From an uncultured Paracoccaceae bacterium (GTDB taxonomy: Bacteria > Pseudomonadota > Alphaproteobacteria > Rhodobacterales > Rhodobacteraceae): 64,000 nt of DNA. The stretch covers positions 1 to 64,000 of the forward strand of contig CALDUK010000001.1 in the NCBI GenBank assembly GCA_937924905.1, in the 5' to 3' direction. A program made the translations under genes and the position numbers. The notes beneath the pieces are model-generated. The model was not told where the DNA came from, did not search any database, and worked only from the letters and a program-made list of their open reading frames with translations. Below, one piece after another: positions 16,768 to 26,847 of the stretch; within the stretch, counting starts at the first letter, position 1, and every line of letters starts with the position of its first letter.

Positions 16768-17754
16768 TCATTCCTTCCCGATGAAGTCTTCATAGGTACG
16801 GTAGGCTTCGTAGCCGTATTCGCCGTCATAGGTCGGGGCGAAATAGTGTTCCTGCGCCCAGATGAACCAGTTGTCGACGACGGTGCCGGTCAGAAGGATA
16901 CCGATACCGCCCGTGATCGGGGTCAGAACCGCAAACCACCACGCCCAGCGGTGAATGCCTTCCATTGTGGCGTTGAAACCCATGGTCCAGCGCCAGAACA
17001 ATGCGGCGCGTTCTGTGGCTGTGCCCCGGTCAACGATCTGTTCAAGCTCGCGGTCGCCACCGTAACGGGTAACCGCCAGGATGGTTCCGCCATGCATTGC
17101 GAACAAAAGGCACGAGCCATAGAGAAAGACGATGCTGAGACAATGGAACGGGTTGTAGTAAAGGTTGCCATAGCGGATCGAAAACGCCGTGGTCCAGTCG
17201 AGGTGCGGGAAGATGCCGTAAGGCACAGCCTCGGACCAGGCCCCCATCAGGACAGGACGGAAGAGACCAAGCACCAGGAACAGCCAGATGGCCGAGCCAA
17301 AGGCCCAGAAGACGTGTTTGCCCATCTTCTGTTCCGCCGCCAGTTGGTAAGCGCGATACCACCACGCCATGACCGAAAAGAGCAGAAAGAAACTGGCAAT
17401 GATGTACCATCCACCGTCATTCAGGGGCGGGATGGACAAGCCGTATTCCGGCGAAGGCGGTTCCAGCGCCAACCAAAAGAGTTGACGGATGAATTCAGGG
17501 ATCGACCAGCCGACTTGCGCTAGCATGTTGAAGCCCACGATGTTCAGCCAGATCAAACCGGAGGCCAGCGAAACGACGCCTGCCATGCCCAGGTTGATCG
17601 GGCCAAGCTGCGCGTTCGCAAACCACCCGAACAAACTGGAAAACGTGGCGCTCTTGGTCCGATCTTCCGTCAGGGTCCCGTAGTCGTCGGTCCCCATTTC
17701 AGCCGGTCCGCGGACCTGTAGCTGGTTAAAGATGTTCTGATATTCTGTAATCAT
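16768..17754 (-). CDS. pufM: Photosynthetic reaction center subunit M
   Basis: 328 aa, [20 protein letters not shown]; typical PufM. Confidence 0.97.
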   Translation of the reverse strand: MITEYQNIFNQLQVRGPAEMGTDDYGTLTEDRTKSATFSSLFGWFANAQLGPINLGMAGVVSLASGLIWLNIVGFNMLAQVGWSIPEFIRQLFWLALEPPSPEYGLSIPPLNDGGWYIIASFFLLFSVMAWWYRAYQLAAEQKMGKHVFWAFGSAIWLFLVLGLFRPVLMGAWSEAVPYGIFPHLDWTTAFSIRYGNLYYNPFHCLSIVFLYGSCLLFAMHGGTILAVTRYGGDRELEQIVDRGTATERAALFWRWTMGFNATMEGIHRWAWWFAVLTPITGGIGILLTGTVVDNWFIWAQEHYFAPTYDGEYGYEAYRTYEDFIGKE

Positions 17755-17757
17755 GTC

Positions 17758-18597
17758 CTAGAACCCCACCTGGCTGCCCCAGATCGGCAGCTCGAGCCAC
17801 CAGTTCCACCATTCAGGCCAACCCTTTGTCCAAACGGGTCCCGAGATAATGATGCAAACCGCGCTCCAGAAGACGGCGCTGATGGCCAGAAGAAAGCCCA
17901 GACGGTGGATGCCGAGGGGGCCGATCGAATAGCCGATGAAATCGCGGAAGAACGTGTCTTCGTGATCCGGCGTCTTCATCGTCTCGCCCTTTTCAGGGTT
18001 CGCTGCGGAAAGGATCAGCGCCCCGTGAAGCGCAAGCGCCAGTGTCACGGTGAAGAACAGCGTCACCGCCAGCATATGCGCCGGATTGTAGTGGAAGTGC
18101 AGATAGGCGTAGCCCGTGTTCGACACCCAGTCGAGATGGCTGAATATACCATAGGGAAAACCGTGCCCCCACGCGCCCATCAGAATCGGGCGAAACACGA
18201 CCAGCGTGACATAGGCGAAGATCGCGAAGCTGAAGGCAAAGGGAACGTGATAGCCCATACCCAGCTTGCGGCAGATCTCGACCTCGCGCAGCGCCCAACT
18301 GACAAAGGCCCCGATGGCGCAGATTGTGATGATTTGCCAGAGACCGCCTTCAAGAAGCGGCGCGGCGGCAAGCCCGTAGCTAAGATCCGGTGGTTCGATG
18401 CTGACCAACCATGGGTTCCAAACGCCTTGGACGGATGCGCCGTAGAAGATCAGGATAGTGCCCAGAAGCGCAAAGAACGCGCCGGTGACCCCAAAAAAAC
18501 CGACGTAGAACGGTCCAACCCAGAAGTCGAACAGATCACCACCGATGATCGTCCCACCGCGGACCCTGTATTTTCTTTCGAAGCTGAGCAATGCCAT
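17758..18597 (-). CDS. pufL: Photosynthetic reaction center subunit L
   Basis: 279 aa, [37 protein letters not shown]. Confidence 0.97.
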   Translation of the reverse strand: MALLSFERKYRVRGGTIIGGDLFDFWVGPFYVGFFGVTGAFFALLGTILIFYGASVQGVWNPWLVSIEPPDLSYGLAAAPLLEGGLWQIITICAIGAFVSWALREVEICRKLGMGYHVPFAFSFAIFAYVTLVVFRPILMGAWGHGFPYGIFSHLDWVSNTGYAYLHFHYNPAHMLAVTLFFTVTLALALHGALILSAANPEKGETMKTPDHEDTFFRDFIGYSIGPLGIHRLGFLLAISAVFWSAVCIIISGPVWTKGWPEWWNWWLELPIWGSQVGF

Positions 18598-18652
18598 CTT
18601 CTTACTCTCCGTTCAGCGGATCCCAGTGGGAACCGCTCTGTTCGTTTTGTTT

Positions 18653-18684
18653 GTCGTGGGCGACGGTGACCCACCGCCCACGAC
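18653..18684 (-). repeat. pufA-pufL intercistronic stem-loop
   Basis: GTCGTGGGC-(14 nt)-GCCCACGAC perfect 9-bp stem between pufA and pufL; the usual position of the puf mRNA-stabilising hairpin. Confidence 0.75.
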
Positions 18685-18707
18685 GATATCGAGCAAGCGA
18701 CCCGTGG

Positions 18708-18875
18708 TTACTCGGCCGAGGCGGAGCGAGACGCAGCAGCGTTTTCGAACCAGTTCACACCGTTCGAAAGCACCACCAGGTGGATCATCACCGCCAGGAG
18801 GAAGAGGAAGACACCTTGTGCGACAAACACACGGCGCGGATCAAAGATAAGCCAAATCTTGTAGAATTTTGCCAT
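18708..18875 (-). CDS. pufA: Light-harvesting complex 1 alpha chain
   Basis: 55 aa [55 protein letters not shown]; single TM with BChl-ligand His. Confidence 0.96.
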   Translation of the reverse strand: MAKFYKIWLIFDPRRVFVAQGVFLFLLAVMIHLVVLSNGVNWFENAAASRSASAE

Positions 18876-18885
18876 TTCAATCCCC

Positions 18886-19035
18886 TCAGAACCACGGAGC
18901 CCAGATGTAAGTCGCCAGGTGGGCGACAACTGCAACGATCACGAACAGCCAAAGGCCGCCCATATAGACCGAATGCAGCTCCTGAGCCTGCTCGTCGGTA
19001 AGACCTGTGAATGACAGGTCATGATTATCAGCCAT
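18886..19035 (-). CDS. pufB: Light-harvesting complex 1 beta chain (not in supplied ORF track)
   Basis: 49 aa [49 protein letters not shown]; upstream SD-like CGGAGGAAAG. Confidence 0.96.
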   Translation of the reverse strand: MADNHDLSFTGLTDEQAQELHSVYMGGLWLFVIVAVVAHLATYIWAPWF

Positions 19036-19063
19036 GAACTTTCCTCCGGAACGTTATGCTGAC

Positions 19064-19082
19064 GCCGCAAGACCCTTGCGGC
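19064..19082 (-). repeat. Stem-loop in the pufB 5' leader
   Basis: GCCGCAAG-ACC-CTTGCGGC, perfect 8-bp stem, 3-nt loop, ~29 nt upstream of the pufB start. Confidence 0.7.
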
Positions 19083-19087
19083 AGGGA

Positions 19088-19109
19088 CCCTTGGGGTTGC
19101 CCCCTAGGG
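19088..19109 (-). repeat. Second stem-loop in the pufQ-pufB intergenic region
   Basis: CCCT-T-GGGG-TTGC-CCCC-T-AGGG (one T:T mismatch). Confidence 0.55.
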
Positions 19110-19131
19110 ATCTGGTATTCGGCGTGCGGGC

Positions 19132-19356
19132 TCATGCCGAGAAAATGAGCGGGGTGACACGGTCGGCGTCGGCCCAGGCGCGGGCCAGAGGCCCCCGCGT
19201 ATCGAGCGAACGCTTGCGCACCACATTGGCAATCCACCGTTCCGTTCCAACGGGGATGGCCAGGATGAAAATGAGGGTGAAATAGAGCTTGAATTCGAGC
19301 CCGCGTTTCTGGCGATTGGCCGTGCGTGGCATCGGTGTATTTGTCATATCGGTCAT
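19132..19356 (-). CDS. pufQ: PufQ, puf operon bacteriochlorophyll-related protein
   Basis: 74 aa with one TM ([27 protein letters not shown]), between bchZ and pufB, ATGA overlap with bchZ. Confidence 0.85.
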   Translation of the reverse strand: MTDMTNTPMPRTANRQKRGLEFKLYFTLIFILAIPVGTERWIANVVRKRSLDTRGPLARAWADADRVTPLIFSA

Positions 19357-20831
19357 GTTTGACCCTCCCTCATGTCGTCGGCCGTGGCAGGGGCCAGGCC
19401 TTTGACAGTTTCGATGACGACCCGTTCCGCACCCTGTTCAAGGGTCGCGTTTTCAGCTGCATCGCGCAGCGTTTTCGCAGCAGAAATGCGGGTCAGAATG
19501 GGGTGTGTTGCGACGATGCGGTCCAGTTCGGCCTGGGCGTCTGCATCCCAAGGCATATCGCGACGAAGATTGGTTGGCGTGGCCGCCGCATCATCCATAT
19601 CGGACGCCAGCGGCAGGATGTGGAAGAGCGCATCGAAAAGACCGTTGCACACTTCTTGCATCAAATAGGTCGCGCCGGCGTAGCCCATGAACGGTGTCCC
19701 GGTGGCGCGGCGGATAGCGGCGCCCGGGAAGCTGGCTGGGATAAAAGCGGGGCTTGGCCCGTGGCCCGCCTTTGTTTCGGCCAGATACATTTTTTCGTTG
19801 ATCGAGCCCATAACGATAAGCGGCTTTTTCTGCGCAATGAAGGCGCGGACTTCTTCGTTGTTGGTTTTCCGACCAGCTTCGCGCGCGACCGCAAAGGCGC
19901 ATGGAAAGCCAAGATCGTTTTCCATGAAATTGCGCACGCCGCGTGCATAAGTTTCGTTCGCGACGATGCCAAAGCTGGCGGTTGCGAAGAAATCCTGCGT
20001 GACCGAACGCCAGAGATCCCAGATTGGTTTGATCGTCGAATGCTTTTCGCGTTCGATGAAAGGTTCGGGATCCAACCCAAGCAGATCGCCAAGTTTGCGT
20101 AAAAAGCGTGTTGTGCTGTCAAGGCCGATGGGGGCTTGCAGATAAGGCTTGGCCAGAACTTCGCAAAGACCGCGGCCAAATTCGCGATACATACAGACAT
20201 TGACGTCGGCGTTCACAAGGTTGCGCATTTCGGCCAGATGCGCGCCCAGCGGCATGACCATATTGACCTCGGCCCCGATGCCTTCGACAAGGCGCCGGAT
20301 TTCTGCCAGATCGCTGGGCATGTTGAACGTGCCGTACATTGGCCCAAGGATGTTCACGCGCGGCTTGGCGTCGTCTTCGCGGGCCTTTTCGCGCGGCATT
20401 CGACCTTTTGTCATGCCAAATTCGGTAAAGATCCAGGTCATCGCGCGGTCGGCGGCTTCCCATTGATCTTCGTCGATGGTGCGCGGCAAGAACCGCTGGA
20501 TAGACGTTCCCTCGGGTGTCACACCACCACCGATCATTTCAGCGATGGATCCCGTCACAACAACGGCGGGGAGAGCAGGGTCAAGCGTTTCCCAAGCGCG
20601 CTTCATCGCGCCTTCGGTCCCATCGCGACCCAATTCTTCCTCGCCGAGGCCGGTGACCACGATTGGCAGCTCGTGGGGGGGCAAGGCGTCCGTATAGTGC
20701 AGGACGCTTGTCACCGGCAGGTTCTCGCAACCCACTGGACCGTCGATTACAACTTGCAGACCTTTGACGGCGCAGAACGCATAGATCGCGCCCCAATATC
20801 CCCCAGCCCTGTCATGGTCTTGTATCAGCAT
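19353..20831 (-). CDS. bchZ: Chlorophyllide a reductase subunit Z
   Basis: 492 aa, [68 protein letters not shown]. Confidence 0.96.
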   Translation of the reverse strand: MLIQDHDRAGGYWGAIYAFCAVKGLQVVIDGPVGCENLPVTSVLHYTDALPPHELPIVVTGLGEEELGRDGTEGAMKRAWETLDPALPAVVVTGSIAEMIGGGVTPEGTSIQRFLPRTIDEDQWEAADRAMTWIFTEFGMTKGRMPREKAREDDAKPRVNILGPMYGTFNMPSDLAEIRRLVEGIGAEVNMVMPLGAHLAEMRNLVNADVNVCMYREFGRGLCEVLAKPYLQAPIGLDSTTRFLRKLGDLLGLDPEPFIEREKHSTIKPIWDLWRSVTQDFFATASFGIVANETYARGVRNFMENDLGFPCAFAVAREAGRKTNNEEVRAFIAQKKPLIVMGSINEKMYLAETKAGHGPSPAFIPASFPGAAIRRATGTPFMGYAGATYLMQEVCNGLFDALFHILPLASDMDDAAATPTNLRRDMPWDADAQAELDRIVATHPILTRISAAKTLRDAAENATLEQGAERVVIETVKGLAPATADDMREGQT

Positions 20832-20925
20832 GCGACATCCCCCTGGATCGAGGGTGGCAACATTTGCGCAAGTGTCGTGCCGTTTTCAGCGCGGACAACG
20901 GCGGGCGTGATATGGCGGTGCTGGC

Positions 20926-22491
20926 TCAAATCATCGCCTCCGCCGCTTTGGCGCGCGCTTGTTTGTCGAGCTTCTTTTGATGCGCCGCGCGGAAATCCGG
21001 ACGCAGATTTGGGTCGCCTTCCCAGACACCGGCCGTGTCGCCGTGTCCAACACCGTCAAAAAACGCATTCATCTTGTCCATCCGGTCTTTGCCCGCAATG
21101 GCCGCGTTGATGATTTCGGCCAACGAACCAGCGCCCGCGGGCCCCATCAGAGGGCGCGCCGAGATCAGGTTGGTGAAATACAGTGCCGGGATGGCAAGTT
21201 CTTTGGCCTTTTGGACGACAGGCGTGGTCCCGATTGCGAGATCGGGTTTGATTGCTTCGACTGCCGCGCAATCGTCTTCAAGTGACGCGCGGTATTTGAT
21301 CGTCGCGCCGTGTGCTTCGAGCCATTCGGCATCAGCGGTGTTCCAGGGGGTTTTCGGACAGGCCGTGCCGACATAGGGCACATGCGCACCGCTTTCGATC
21401 AAAAGGCGGGCGACGAGAAGCTCGCTGCCTTCGTAGCCCGAGAGCGTGATTGTGCCGTTGATCGCTGCCTGCGAAAGCGCGCCTTTGATCGCAGGCAGGA
21501 ACGCATTCTGTGACGCTGCAACCAGATCGGACGACAGCCCAAACGTGTCACCAATCTGGGACAACCATGCGGCTGTGCCATCATATCCGACTGGGGCGGA
21601 CCCGACGACAGGGCGACCTGCTGCCTGAAATTCACGAACGGCTGAGGTATAGAAGGGATGGATGGCTGCAACCGCGCCGCAATCCAGCGCTGCATATAAT
21701 TCGCGCCATTCGCGACACGGCACCACTGGCCCTGCCGCAAGCCCCATCGGGGCAAGCATAGCACCGATCATCATTGGATCAGCGGGGAACATTTCGCCCA
21801 GAAGCGTGACGGTTGGCCGGTCTTCTGCGGTGCCATCGGGGCGGGCGACTGGACCCGCTTTGATTTCCTGGCGCGCATAATTCAGCATGGCACCCGCCAG
21901 CACGTCTTTGGCTTCGGCATGGGTGGGGACGCCGAAACCCGGCACATCGATGCCGACGATACGGACACCGTTTATTTCATCCGGCAAAAGGCGAAGCGGA
22001 ACACCGGATGCGGTCGGCACGCAAAGGTTGGTGACGATGATCGCGTCATACCGGTCTGGGTCAGCCATCTCATGGACACTGTCGCGGATGTCTTCGAACA
22101 ACTTGCCGGTGACCAGTGTTTCCGAGCTGAACGGCACATAGCCAACCGAGCGGCGCGCGCCGTAGAAATGCGACACAAAAGTCAGGCCGTATACGCAGCA
22201 GGCCGACCCCGACAGGATGGTGCCGACGCGGCGCATACGCAGCCCTGTGCGCAACGATCCAAAGGCGGGACACATGGATTGCGGTTTGTCATGCGGGCCT
22301 TTGGGATAGTCGGCCGCGAACTTATCAAGCAATTCCGATTGCCCAGCCTGACGCGCCGCATCAGCCATGGTCGCGCCCGCGTGGCATCCCGTGCCGGCCT
22401 CGCCCACGCTTTGAGGCATAGGTTCATCCCGCGCGTCACCGCGGATCACCTCAGCCTCGTCGGCTTTGTCGTATTTGACTTCGTCGTTCAC
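20926..22491 (-). CDS. bchY: Chlorophyllide a reductase subunit Y
   Basis: 521 aa, TMADAARQAGQSELLDKFAADYPKGPHDKPQSMCPAFGSLRTGLRMRRVGTILSGSACCVYGLTFVSHFYGARR; GTG start. Confidence 0.96.
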   Translation of the reverse strand: MNDEVKYDKADEAEVIRGDARDEPMPQSVGEAGTGCHAGATMADAARQAGQSELLDKFAADYPKGPHDKPQSMCPAFGSLRTGLRMRRVGTILSGSACCVYGLTFVSHFYGARRSVGYVPFSSETLVTGKLFEDIRDSVHEMADPDRYDAIIVTNLCVPTASGVPLRLLPDEINGVRIVGIDVPGFGVPTHAEAKDVLAGAMLNYARQEIKAGPVARPDGTAEDRPTVTLLGEMFPADPMMIGAMLAPMGLAAGPVVPCREWRELYAALDCGAVAAIHPFYTSAVREFQAAGRPVVGSAPVGYDGTAAWLSQIGDTFGLSSDLVAASQNAFLPAIKGALSQAAINGTITLSGYEGSELLVARLLIESGAHVPYVGTACPKTPWNTADAEWLEAHGATIKYRASLEDDCAAVEAIKPDLAIGTTPVVQKAKELAIPALYFTNLISARPLMGPAGAGSLAEIINAAIAGKDRMDKMNAFFDGVGHGDTAGVWEGDPNLRPDFRAAHQKKLDKQARAKAAEAMI

Positions 22492-22525
22492 TGAACTTCA
22501 GCTTCCTTATGACAGGCCGGGTTGG

Positions 22526-22717
22526 TCATGCATGGTCTCTCAGAAATTGATCGGGCACCTGCAGGCGGGCGAACCGTTTTCTGGTCGATGCAGTTTCGAC
22601 AAGGATCGCGCGTGTTTCCTCAAGTCGTTTGTCCAGCAAGGACATCAGTTCCCGCAGTTCCATGGTAAGCGACACGGGATCGTCCGCCGACGTTCCGGGT
22701 GCATCAAACTTCGTCAT
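22526..22717 (-). CDS. Uncharacterised 63-aa protein encoded between bchX and bchY
   Basis: [66 protein letters not shown] overlaps the bchX 3' end by 14 nt; same strand; 34 nt before bchY. Confidence 0.6.
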   Translation of the reverse strand: MTKFDAPGTSADDPVSLTMELRELMSLLDKRLEETRAILVETASTRKRFARLQVPDQFLRDHA

Positions 22718-23705
22718 AGATCACCTCCAGGCTTTCCTTAGGCTTGGCGTTCTTGCCGCGCATGTCGGTGTCTGTGGCCGGTTCCAGCACGACGCCAGCG
22801 CCGGTTTCAGACCCGTCGAACAAATCCAAAAGCTGATCCTGGTTCAGGGCGACCGGCCGCAAAGGCGGGGCTTCGGCGACGTTCACGCCCAGTTCGGCAA
22901 AAAGCTGGCCCCAAGGGCCTGCGGCGGTGCCGACAATCTGATAGTTGGCCGATTTCTTGCGCAGGTCTTCATCCGCCGGAATGCTGGCAAGGACCGGGAT
23001 GTTCACCGCGTTGGCAAAAGCCTGCGCTTCGCCTGTGCCGTCATCTTTGTTGATCACCAGCCCCGCGACGCCGACGTTGCCGCCCAGTTTGCGGAAATAC
23101 TCAACCGCCGAGCAGACGTTGTTTGCCACATAAAGCGATTGCAAATCGTTCGATCCGACCAGGATGACCTTTTGCGCCATGTCACGGGCAATCGGCAGAC
23201 CGAAACCACCGCAGACCACATCGCCCAAAAAGTCGAGCAGAACAAAATCAAAATCCCAATCGTGGAATCCCAGCTTTTCCAGCAATTCAAACCCGTGGAT
23301 GATGCCGCGCCCACCACAGCCGCGCCCTACTTCGGGTCCGCCAAGTTCCATTGCAAAAACGCCGTTCCGCTTGAAGCAGACATCGCCGATGCTGACTTCT
23401 TCGCCAGCCAGCTTTTTCTTGGTCGAGGTTTCGATGATGGTCGGGCATGCCTTGCCGCCGAACAGCAGGCTGGTGGTGTCAGATTTGGGATCACAGCCAA
23501 TCAGCAGGACACGCTTGCCTTGTTCGGCCATCATGTGGCTTAGGTTCGCAAGCGTGAAAGATTTTCCGATCCCGCCTTTACCGTAAATCGCGATGATCTG
23601 CGTTTTCTTCGTGGGCTCGCCCTGCGGGACTTCCAGCGTTGGTTCCGAAGCTTCGTCACGCAGACGATCGTCGTATTCGGACAGGTTTGGTATTTCGTCC
23701 TTCAC
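22704..23705 (-). CDS. bchX: Chlorophyllide a reductase iron protein subunit X
   Basis: [58 protein letters not shown]; likely GTG start overlapping the bchC stop (ORF extends to 23720). Confidence 0.95.
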   Translation of the reverse strand: MKDEIPNLSEYDDRLRDEASEPTLEVPQGEPTKKTQIIAIYGKGGIGKSFTLANLSHMMAEQGKRVLLIGCDPKSDTTSLLFGGKACPTIIETSTKKKLAGEEVSIGDVCFKRNGVFAMELGGPEVGRGCGGRGIIHGFELLEKLGFHDWDFDFVLLDFLGDVVCGGFGLPIARDMAQKVILVGSNDLQSLYVANNVCSAVEYFRKLGGNVGVAGLVINKDDGTGEAQAFANAVNIPVLASIPADEDLRKKSANYQIVGTAAGPWGQLFAELGVNVAEAPPLRPVALNQDQLLDLFDGSETGAGVVLEPATDTDMRGKNAKPKESLEVIYDEV

Positions 23706-24643
23706 GCCGTTCCCTCCCAATTCAGGATCATTTTGAGGCAGGCCGGATCATCGAAGGCCGTGCGATAGGCTTCCGGCGCGTCGTCCACCGGTGCAGTGTG
23801 TGTAATGAGACCCGAGAGCGACAGCAGACCACCTTCGACCAGCGCGCGTGTTGCGACCAGATCATCGGGTGTCCATTCCGCCGAAACCCGGAAACGGGCT
23901 TCTTTCATAAAAGCAGGCGGGAAGGCGAAGCTGAGCGGTTCGGTATAGAACCCGGCCAATACGATTTCGCCGCCTTTTCCGATGCGCCCAACGAGGTCGT
24001 TCAACAAAGCGCCATTGCCCGAGGCATCGTAGATTGCTTGGTAATTGCGACGGTCGTCACCATCGGGGTGAATGACGTCATATCCTTCGGCTCCGTCCTG
24101 GCGCGATGGGTCGATTTCCCAAACTGTAGGTGCAGGCGCACCAGCTGCGATGGTCAAACGGGCCAGCAAGCGCCCAAGGACACCGTGACCAACGATAAGG
24201 TCCGGTACGCGTTTTTGAAGACCGGCCATGGCATGCCGCGCGGTGGCGGCTAGCGCCAGCAATGCGCCTTCGGGGCCGAAACTTTTGTCGATGGATGTCA
24301 CGCGATCTGCGCTTGTTACGACACGGCGGGCCGCCCCGCCGAACAGTCCATGCGCACCTTCGAAACAGTTTGCGCCAGGAACAAAGACACGGTCGCCAAC
24401 GGACAATCCTGAAAGCTGACCGGCTTCGACAACTTCGCCCACCGCTTCGTAACCCGGAACAAGGGGATAACCCATGCCGGGGAACGGTGGCATCTTTCCG
24501 GACCAGAACAGTTTCTCGGTGCCGGTGGAAATGCCGGAATGACTGATCTGGACAACAAGGTCCTGTGGACCCGGGGCGGCAAGGCCCAGCGTATCCAGCG
24601 TCAGGTCTTTCGGACCAGTCAAGAGGACAGCACGCGTGTCCAT
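23702..24643 (-). CDS. bchC: 3-hydroxyethyl bacteriochlorophyllide a dehydrogenase
   Basis: [71 protein letters not shown]; first gene after paired PpsR sites. Confidence 0.95.
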   Translation of the reverse strand: MDTRAVLLTGPKDLTLDTLGLAAPGPQDLVVQISHSGISTGTEKLFWSGKMPPFPGMGYPLVPGYEAVGEVVEAGQLSGLSVGDRVFVPGANCFEGAHGLFGGAARRVVTSADRVTSIDKSFGPEGALLALAATARHAMAGLQKRVPDLIVGHGVLGRLLARLTIAAGAPAPTVWEIDPSRQDGAEGYDVIHPDGDDRRNYQAIYDASGNGALLNDLVGRIGKGGEIVLAGFYTEPLSFAFPPAFMKEARFRVSAEWTPDDLVATRALVEGGLLSLSGLITHTAPVDDAPEAYRTAFDDPACLKMILNWEGTA

Positions 24644-24704
24644 TCCAACCTCATCTCTCCCTGCGTCAGGCCAAGCGACTCTCGCCAAAAGGACTGCGAC
24701 TGAC

Positions 24705-24722
24705 TGTCACCTTAACCTGACA
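24705..24722. promoter_or_regulatory. PpsR/CrtJ operator 1 upstream of bchC
   Basis: TGTCACCTTAACCTGACA = TGT-N12-ACA. Confidence 0.85.
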
Positions 24723-24730
24723 GTACAAAG

Positions 24731-24748
24731 TGTCAATCTAAATGGACA
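24731..24748. promoter_or_regulatory. PpsR/CrtJ operator 2 upstream of bchC
   Basis: TGTCAATCTAAATGGACA = TGT-N12-ACA; 8-bp spacer from operator 1. Confidence 0.85.
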
Positions 24749-24765
24749 TGTATTGCGGATGGCTG

Positions 24766-25890
24766 TCAGCCGGGCTTTACGGCTGTCACAACAGACGTCA
24801 CATAGCCCCGGCGGGGCTTGGGCGTTGCCACCTGATTAAATCCGGCCGTTTTGCAAATGCGCGCGATTTCCGCCGCAGATCGGGTGCGCCCTGTCCGCAT
24901 GGCAAGCGTGTAAAAGGCAAAATAGACGTCTGTAATTGGGTCAGGGGATGCGCCCCCCGACATTGGCTCCGAGATCAAAAGACGCCCACCCGCAGGCAAT
25001 GCCGCAAATATTTTTGTGATCAGCGCATCAACACTTGCGTCGTCGTGATCATAAAGAACGCGGATCAAGGAGATGCAATCGGCGTTTCCGGGTAAGGGAT
25101 CTTTGCGGAAAGACCCACCGATTCGCGCAATGCGATCTGACAGACCCACACGGCTCAGGCGCTCGTCAGCCGAGGCCATGACTTGCGGCAGATCGAATAA
25201 GGTCAGCGCCATCTCGGGATAGTCTTTTGCGACTTCGGCCAAGAACGCCCCCGAGCCGCCGCCGATGTCAGCCAGATGTGTTACGCCGTCCAGCCGAACC
25301 GTCGCCAGCGTATCGCGTGCGACCATCCGTTGACTGTCGGCCATCAGGTCGGAATAGGTGCGGGTCACGCCCGGGTCGATGTCACCTTTCGCGCCAAAAA
25401 CATATGGCCAAAACCCCGCAAGTTCAGTTTCTGTTTCGCCCTTCAAAAGCGCGACTGGATCCTGCATGTCGCGATAAAACACATCATGGTGCAGGATCAT
25501 CTGCTTAAGGCCCGGGACACCAACAAGCGCGGCGCCTTTGCGTGTCAGCGCAAAGGTGCGGTTGCGACGACGCTTTAGAAGGCCAATGCCTGCACCCCCT
25601 TGCAACAGCAATTCTGTTCGGCGCGCATCAATGCCCAACCCAAGTGACAGACTGTCAACTGAAACGGGTCCGTCCATCAGGCGTTCAGGGATGTCGAGCG
25701 AAACAAGCGCGAACAAAACCTGACTTTGAACGAAGCCCTGGACGATGTCGAAAATTTGCGCCCCATCGCGGTGCGCGAAACCGCGCAGGATGGGCCATCT
25801 GTTCGCAAAATCCTGAAACGAGGGCCGTGCAATCTGACGGTTCAGCCAACCGGCAGGCGTTCTTCCGCCCCGTCCCGAGACGAAGGCCAT
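24766..25890 (-). CDS. crtF: Hydroxyneurosporene O-methyltransferase
   Basis: SAM-methyltransferase (HLADIGGGSGAFLAEVAKDYPEMALTLFDLPQVM); downstream of crtE with overlap. Confidence 0.92.
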   Translation of the reverse strand: MAFVSGRGGRTPAGWLNRQIARPSFQDFANRWPILRGFAHRDGAQIFDIVQGFVQSQVLFALVSLDIPERLMDGPVSVDSLSLGLGIDARRTELLLQGGAGIGLLKRRRNRTFALTRKGAALVGVPGLKQMILHHDVFYRDMQDPVALLKGETETELAGFWPYVFGAKGDIDPGVTRTYSDLMADSQRMVARDTLATVRLDGVTHLADIGGGSGAFLAEVAKDYPEMALTLFDLPQVMASADERLSRVGLSDRIARIGGSFRKDPLPGNADCISLIRVLYDHDDASVDALITKIFAALPAGGRLLISEPMSGGASPDPITDVYFAFYTLAMRTGRTRSAAEIARICKTAGFNQVATPKPRRGYVTSVVTAVKPG

Positions 25891-26759
25891 CAGGCTTCGG
25901 ATGTTGTTGGCGTTGGGGTCAGCGCACGGGCTTGCATATTGACCATTTTTGCCAACATCGCCTCGCCCGGGCATGACGGGATAGACGCAATCGCACCGCT
26001 GAGAATGTCATGGTAGCGCGCCGTCGCGCCCTCGATCCCCAGTTCAGACACAGCACTGGGACGACCGTGCCGGTCATCTTGCCCGGCCGGTTTGCCCAGC
26101 GTTTCTTCGTCAAAGACCGCATCCCGCAGATCATCGGCCACTTGAAACGCTTCGCCGATGCGATCGCCAAGTTCGGCCCACGGTTCGGGTTCCTGCCCCG
26201 CAGCAATCGCGCCCATCTGCGTCGCCGCAACAAAAAGCGCGCCCGTCTTGGCGCGGTGATAGGCACGCATGTCAATCTTGTCTTCGCTTTCCCAACCCTG
26301 CCCGGCGCAAATGCCACCCGGCATTCCAGATTGGCGCGCCAGTGTAAGGACCAGCGATGCGCTGCGTTCGGCGTCTTCGCCAGCAGCATGGGCCAGCACT
26401 TCGAAGGCCAGCATGATCAGGCTGTCGCCTGCCAACACCGCAAGAGGTTCAGAAAACGCGTGATGCACCGAAGGTTTACCACGCCGCATATCGGCATCGT
26501 CGAAACTGGGCAGGTCGTCATGCACAAGCGATGCGCAATGCAAAAGCTCCAGCGCCGCGGCGGCAGCATTGGCAACCTTGGGCTTGTCGTCACCGCATGC
26601 CATTGTCACCGACAAAAGGATTGTTGGTCGGATACGCGCGCCACCGGGCGTCGTCGCATACTCCAGTGCCGCAGCCAGCTTGGCCGGGGCCGGTGGTTTT
26701 TGCCCCAGGGCGACGGCTTCGCGCACAGCGCTGTTGATGCGGGCTTTCAGGTCCAACAC
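25890..26759 (-). CDS. crtE: Geranylgeranyl diphosphate synthase
   Basis: 289 aa, HCASLVHDDLPSFDDADMRRGKPSVHHAFSEPLAVLAGDSLIMLAFEVLA (DDxxxxD region). Confidence 0.95.
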   Translation of the reverse strand: MLDLKARINSAVREAVALGQKPPAPAKLAAALEYATTPGGARIRPTILLSVTMACGDDKPKVANAAAAALELLHCASLVHDDLPSFDDADMRRGKPSVHHAFSEPLAVLAGDSLIMLAFEVLAHAAGEDAERSASLVLTLARQSGMPGGICAGQGWESEDKIDMRAYHRAKTGALFVAATQMGAIAAGQEPEPWAELGDRIGEAFQVADDLRDAVFDEETLGKPAGQDDRHGRPSAVSELGIEGATARYHDILSGAIASIPSCPGEAMLAKMVNMQARALTPTPTTSEA

Positions 26760-26775
26760 TTTCTCCCCTGCGTTA

Positions 26776-26793
26776 TGTCAGCTTATAGCGACA
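26776..26793. promoter_or_regulatory. PpsR/CrtJ operator 1 in crtE-crtD divergent promoter
   Basis: TGTCAGCTTATAGCGACA = TGT-N12-ACA. Confidence 0.85.
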
Positions 26794-26800
26794 CATTAAG

Positions 26801-26818
26801 TGTCAATTATACTGGACA
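26801..26818. promoter_or_regulatory. PpsR/CrtJ operator 2 in crtE-crtD divergent promoter
   Basis: TGTCAATTATACTGGACA = TGT-N12-ACA; 7-bp spacer. Confidence 0.85.
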
Positions 26819-26847
26819 GTTTGATGGATCGAGTCAACAATTCAGGC

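Noticed and set aside
13891-16784. Plus-strand ORFs 13891-15054 and 15804-16784
   Set aside because: Antisense to dxs and pufC; no family resemblance
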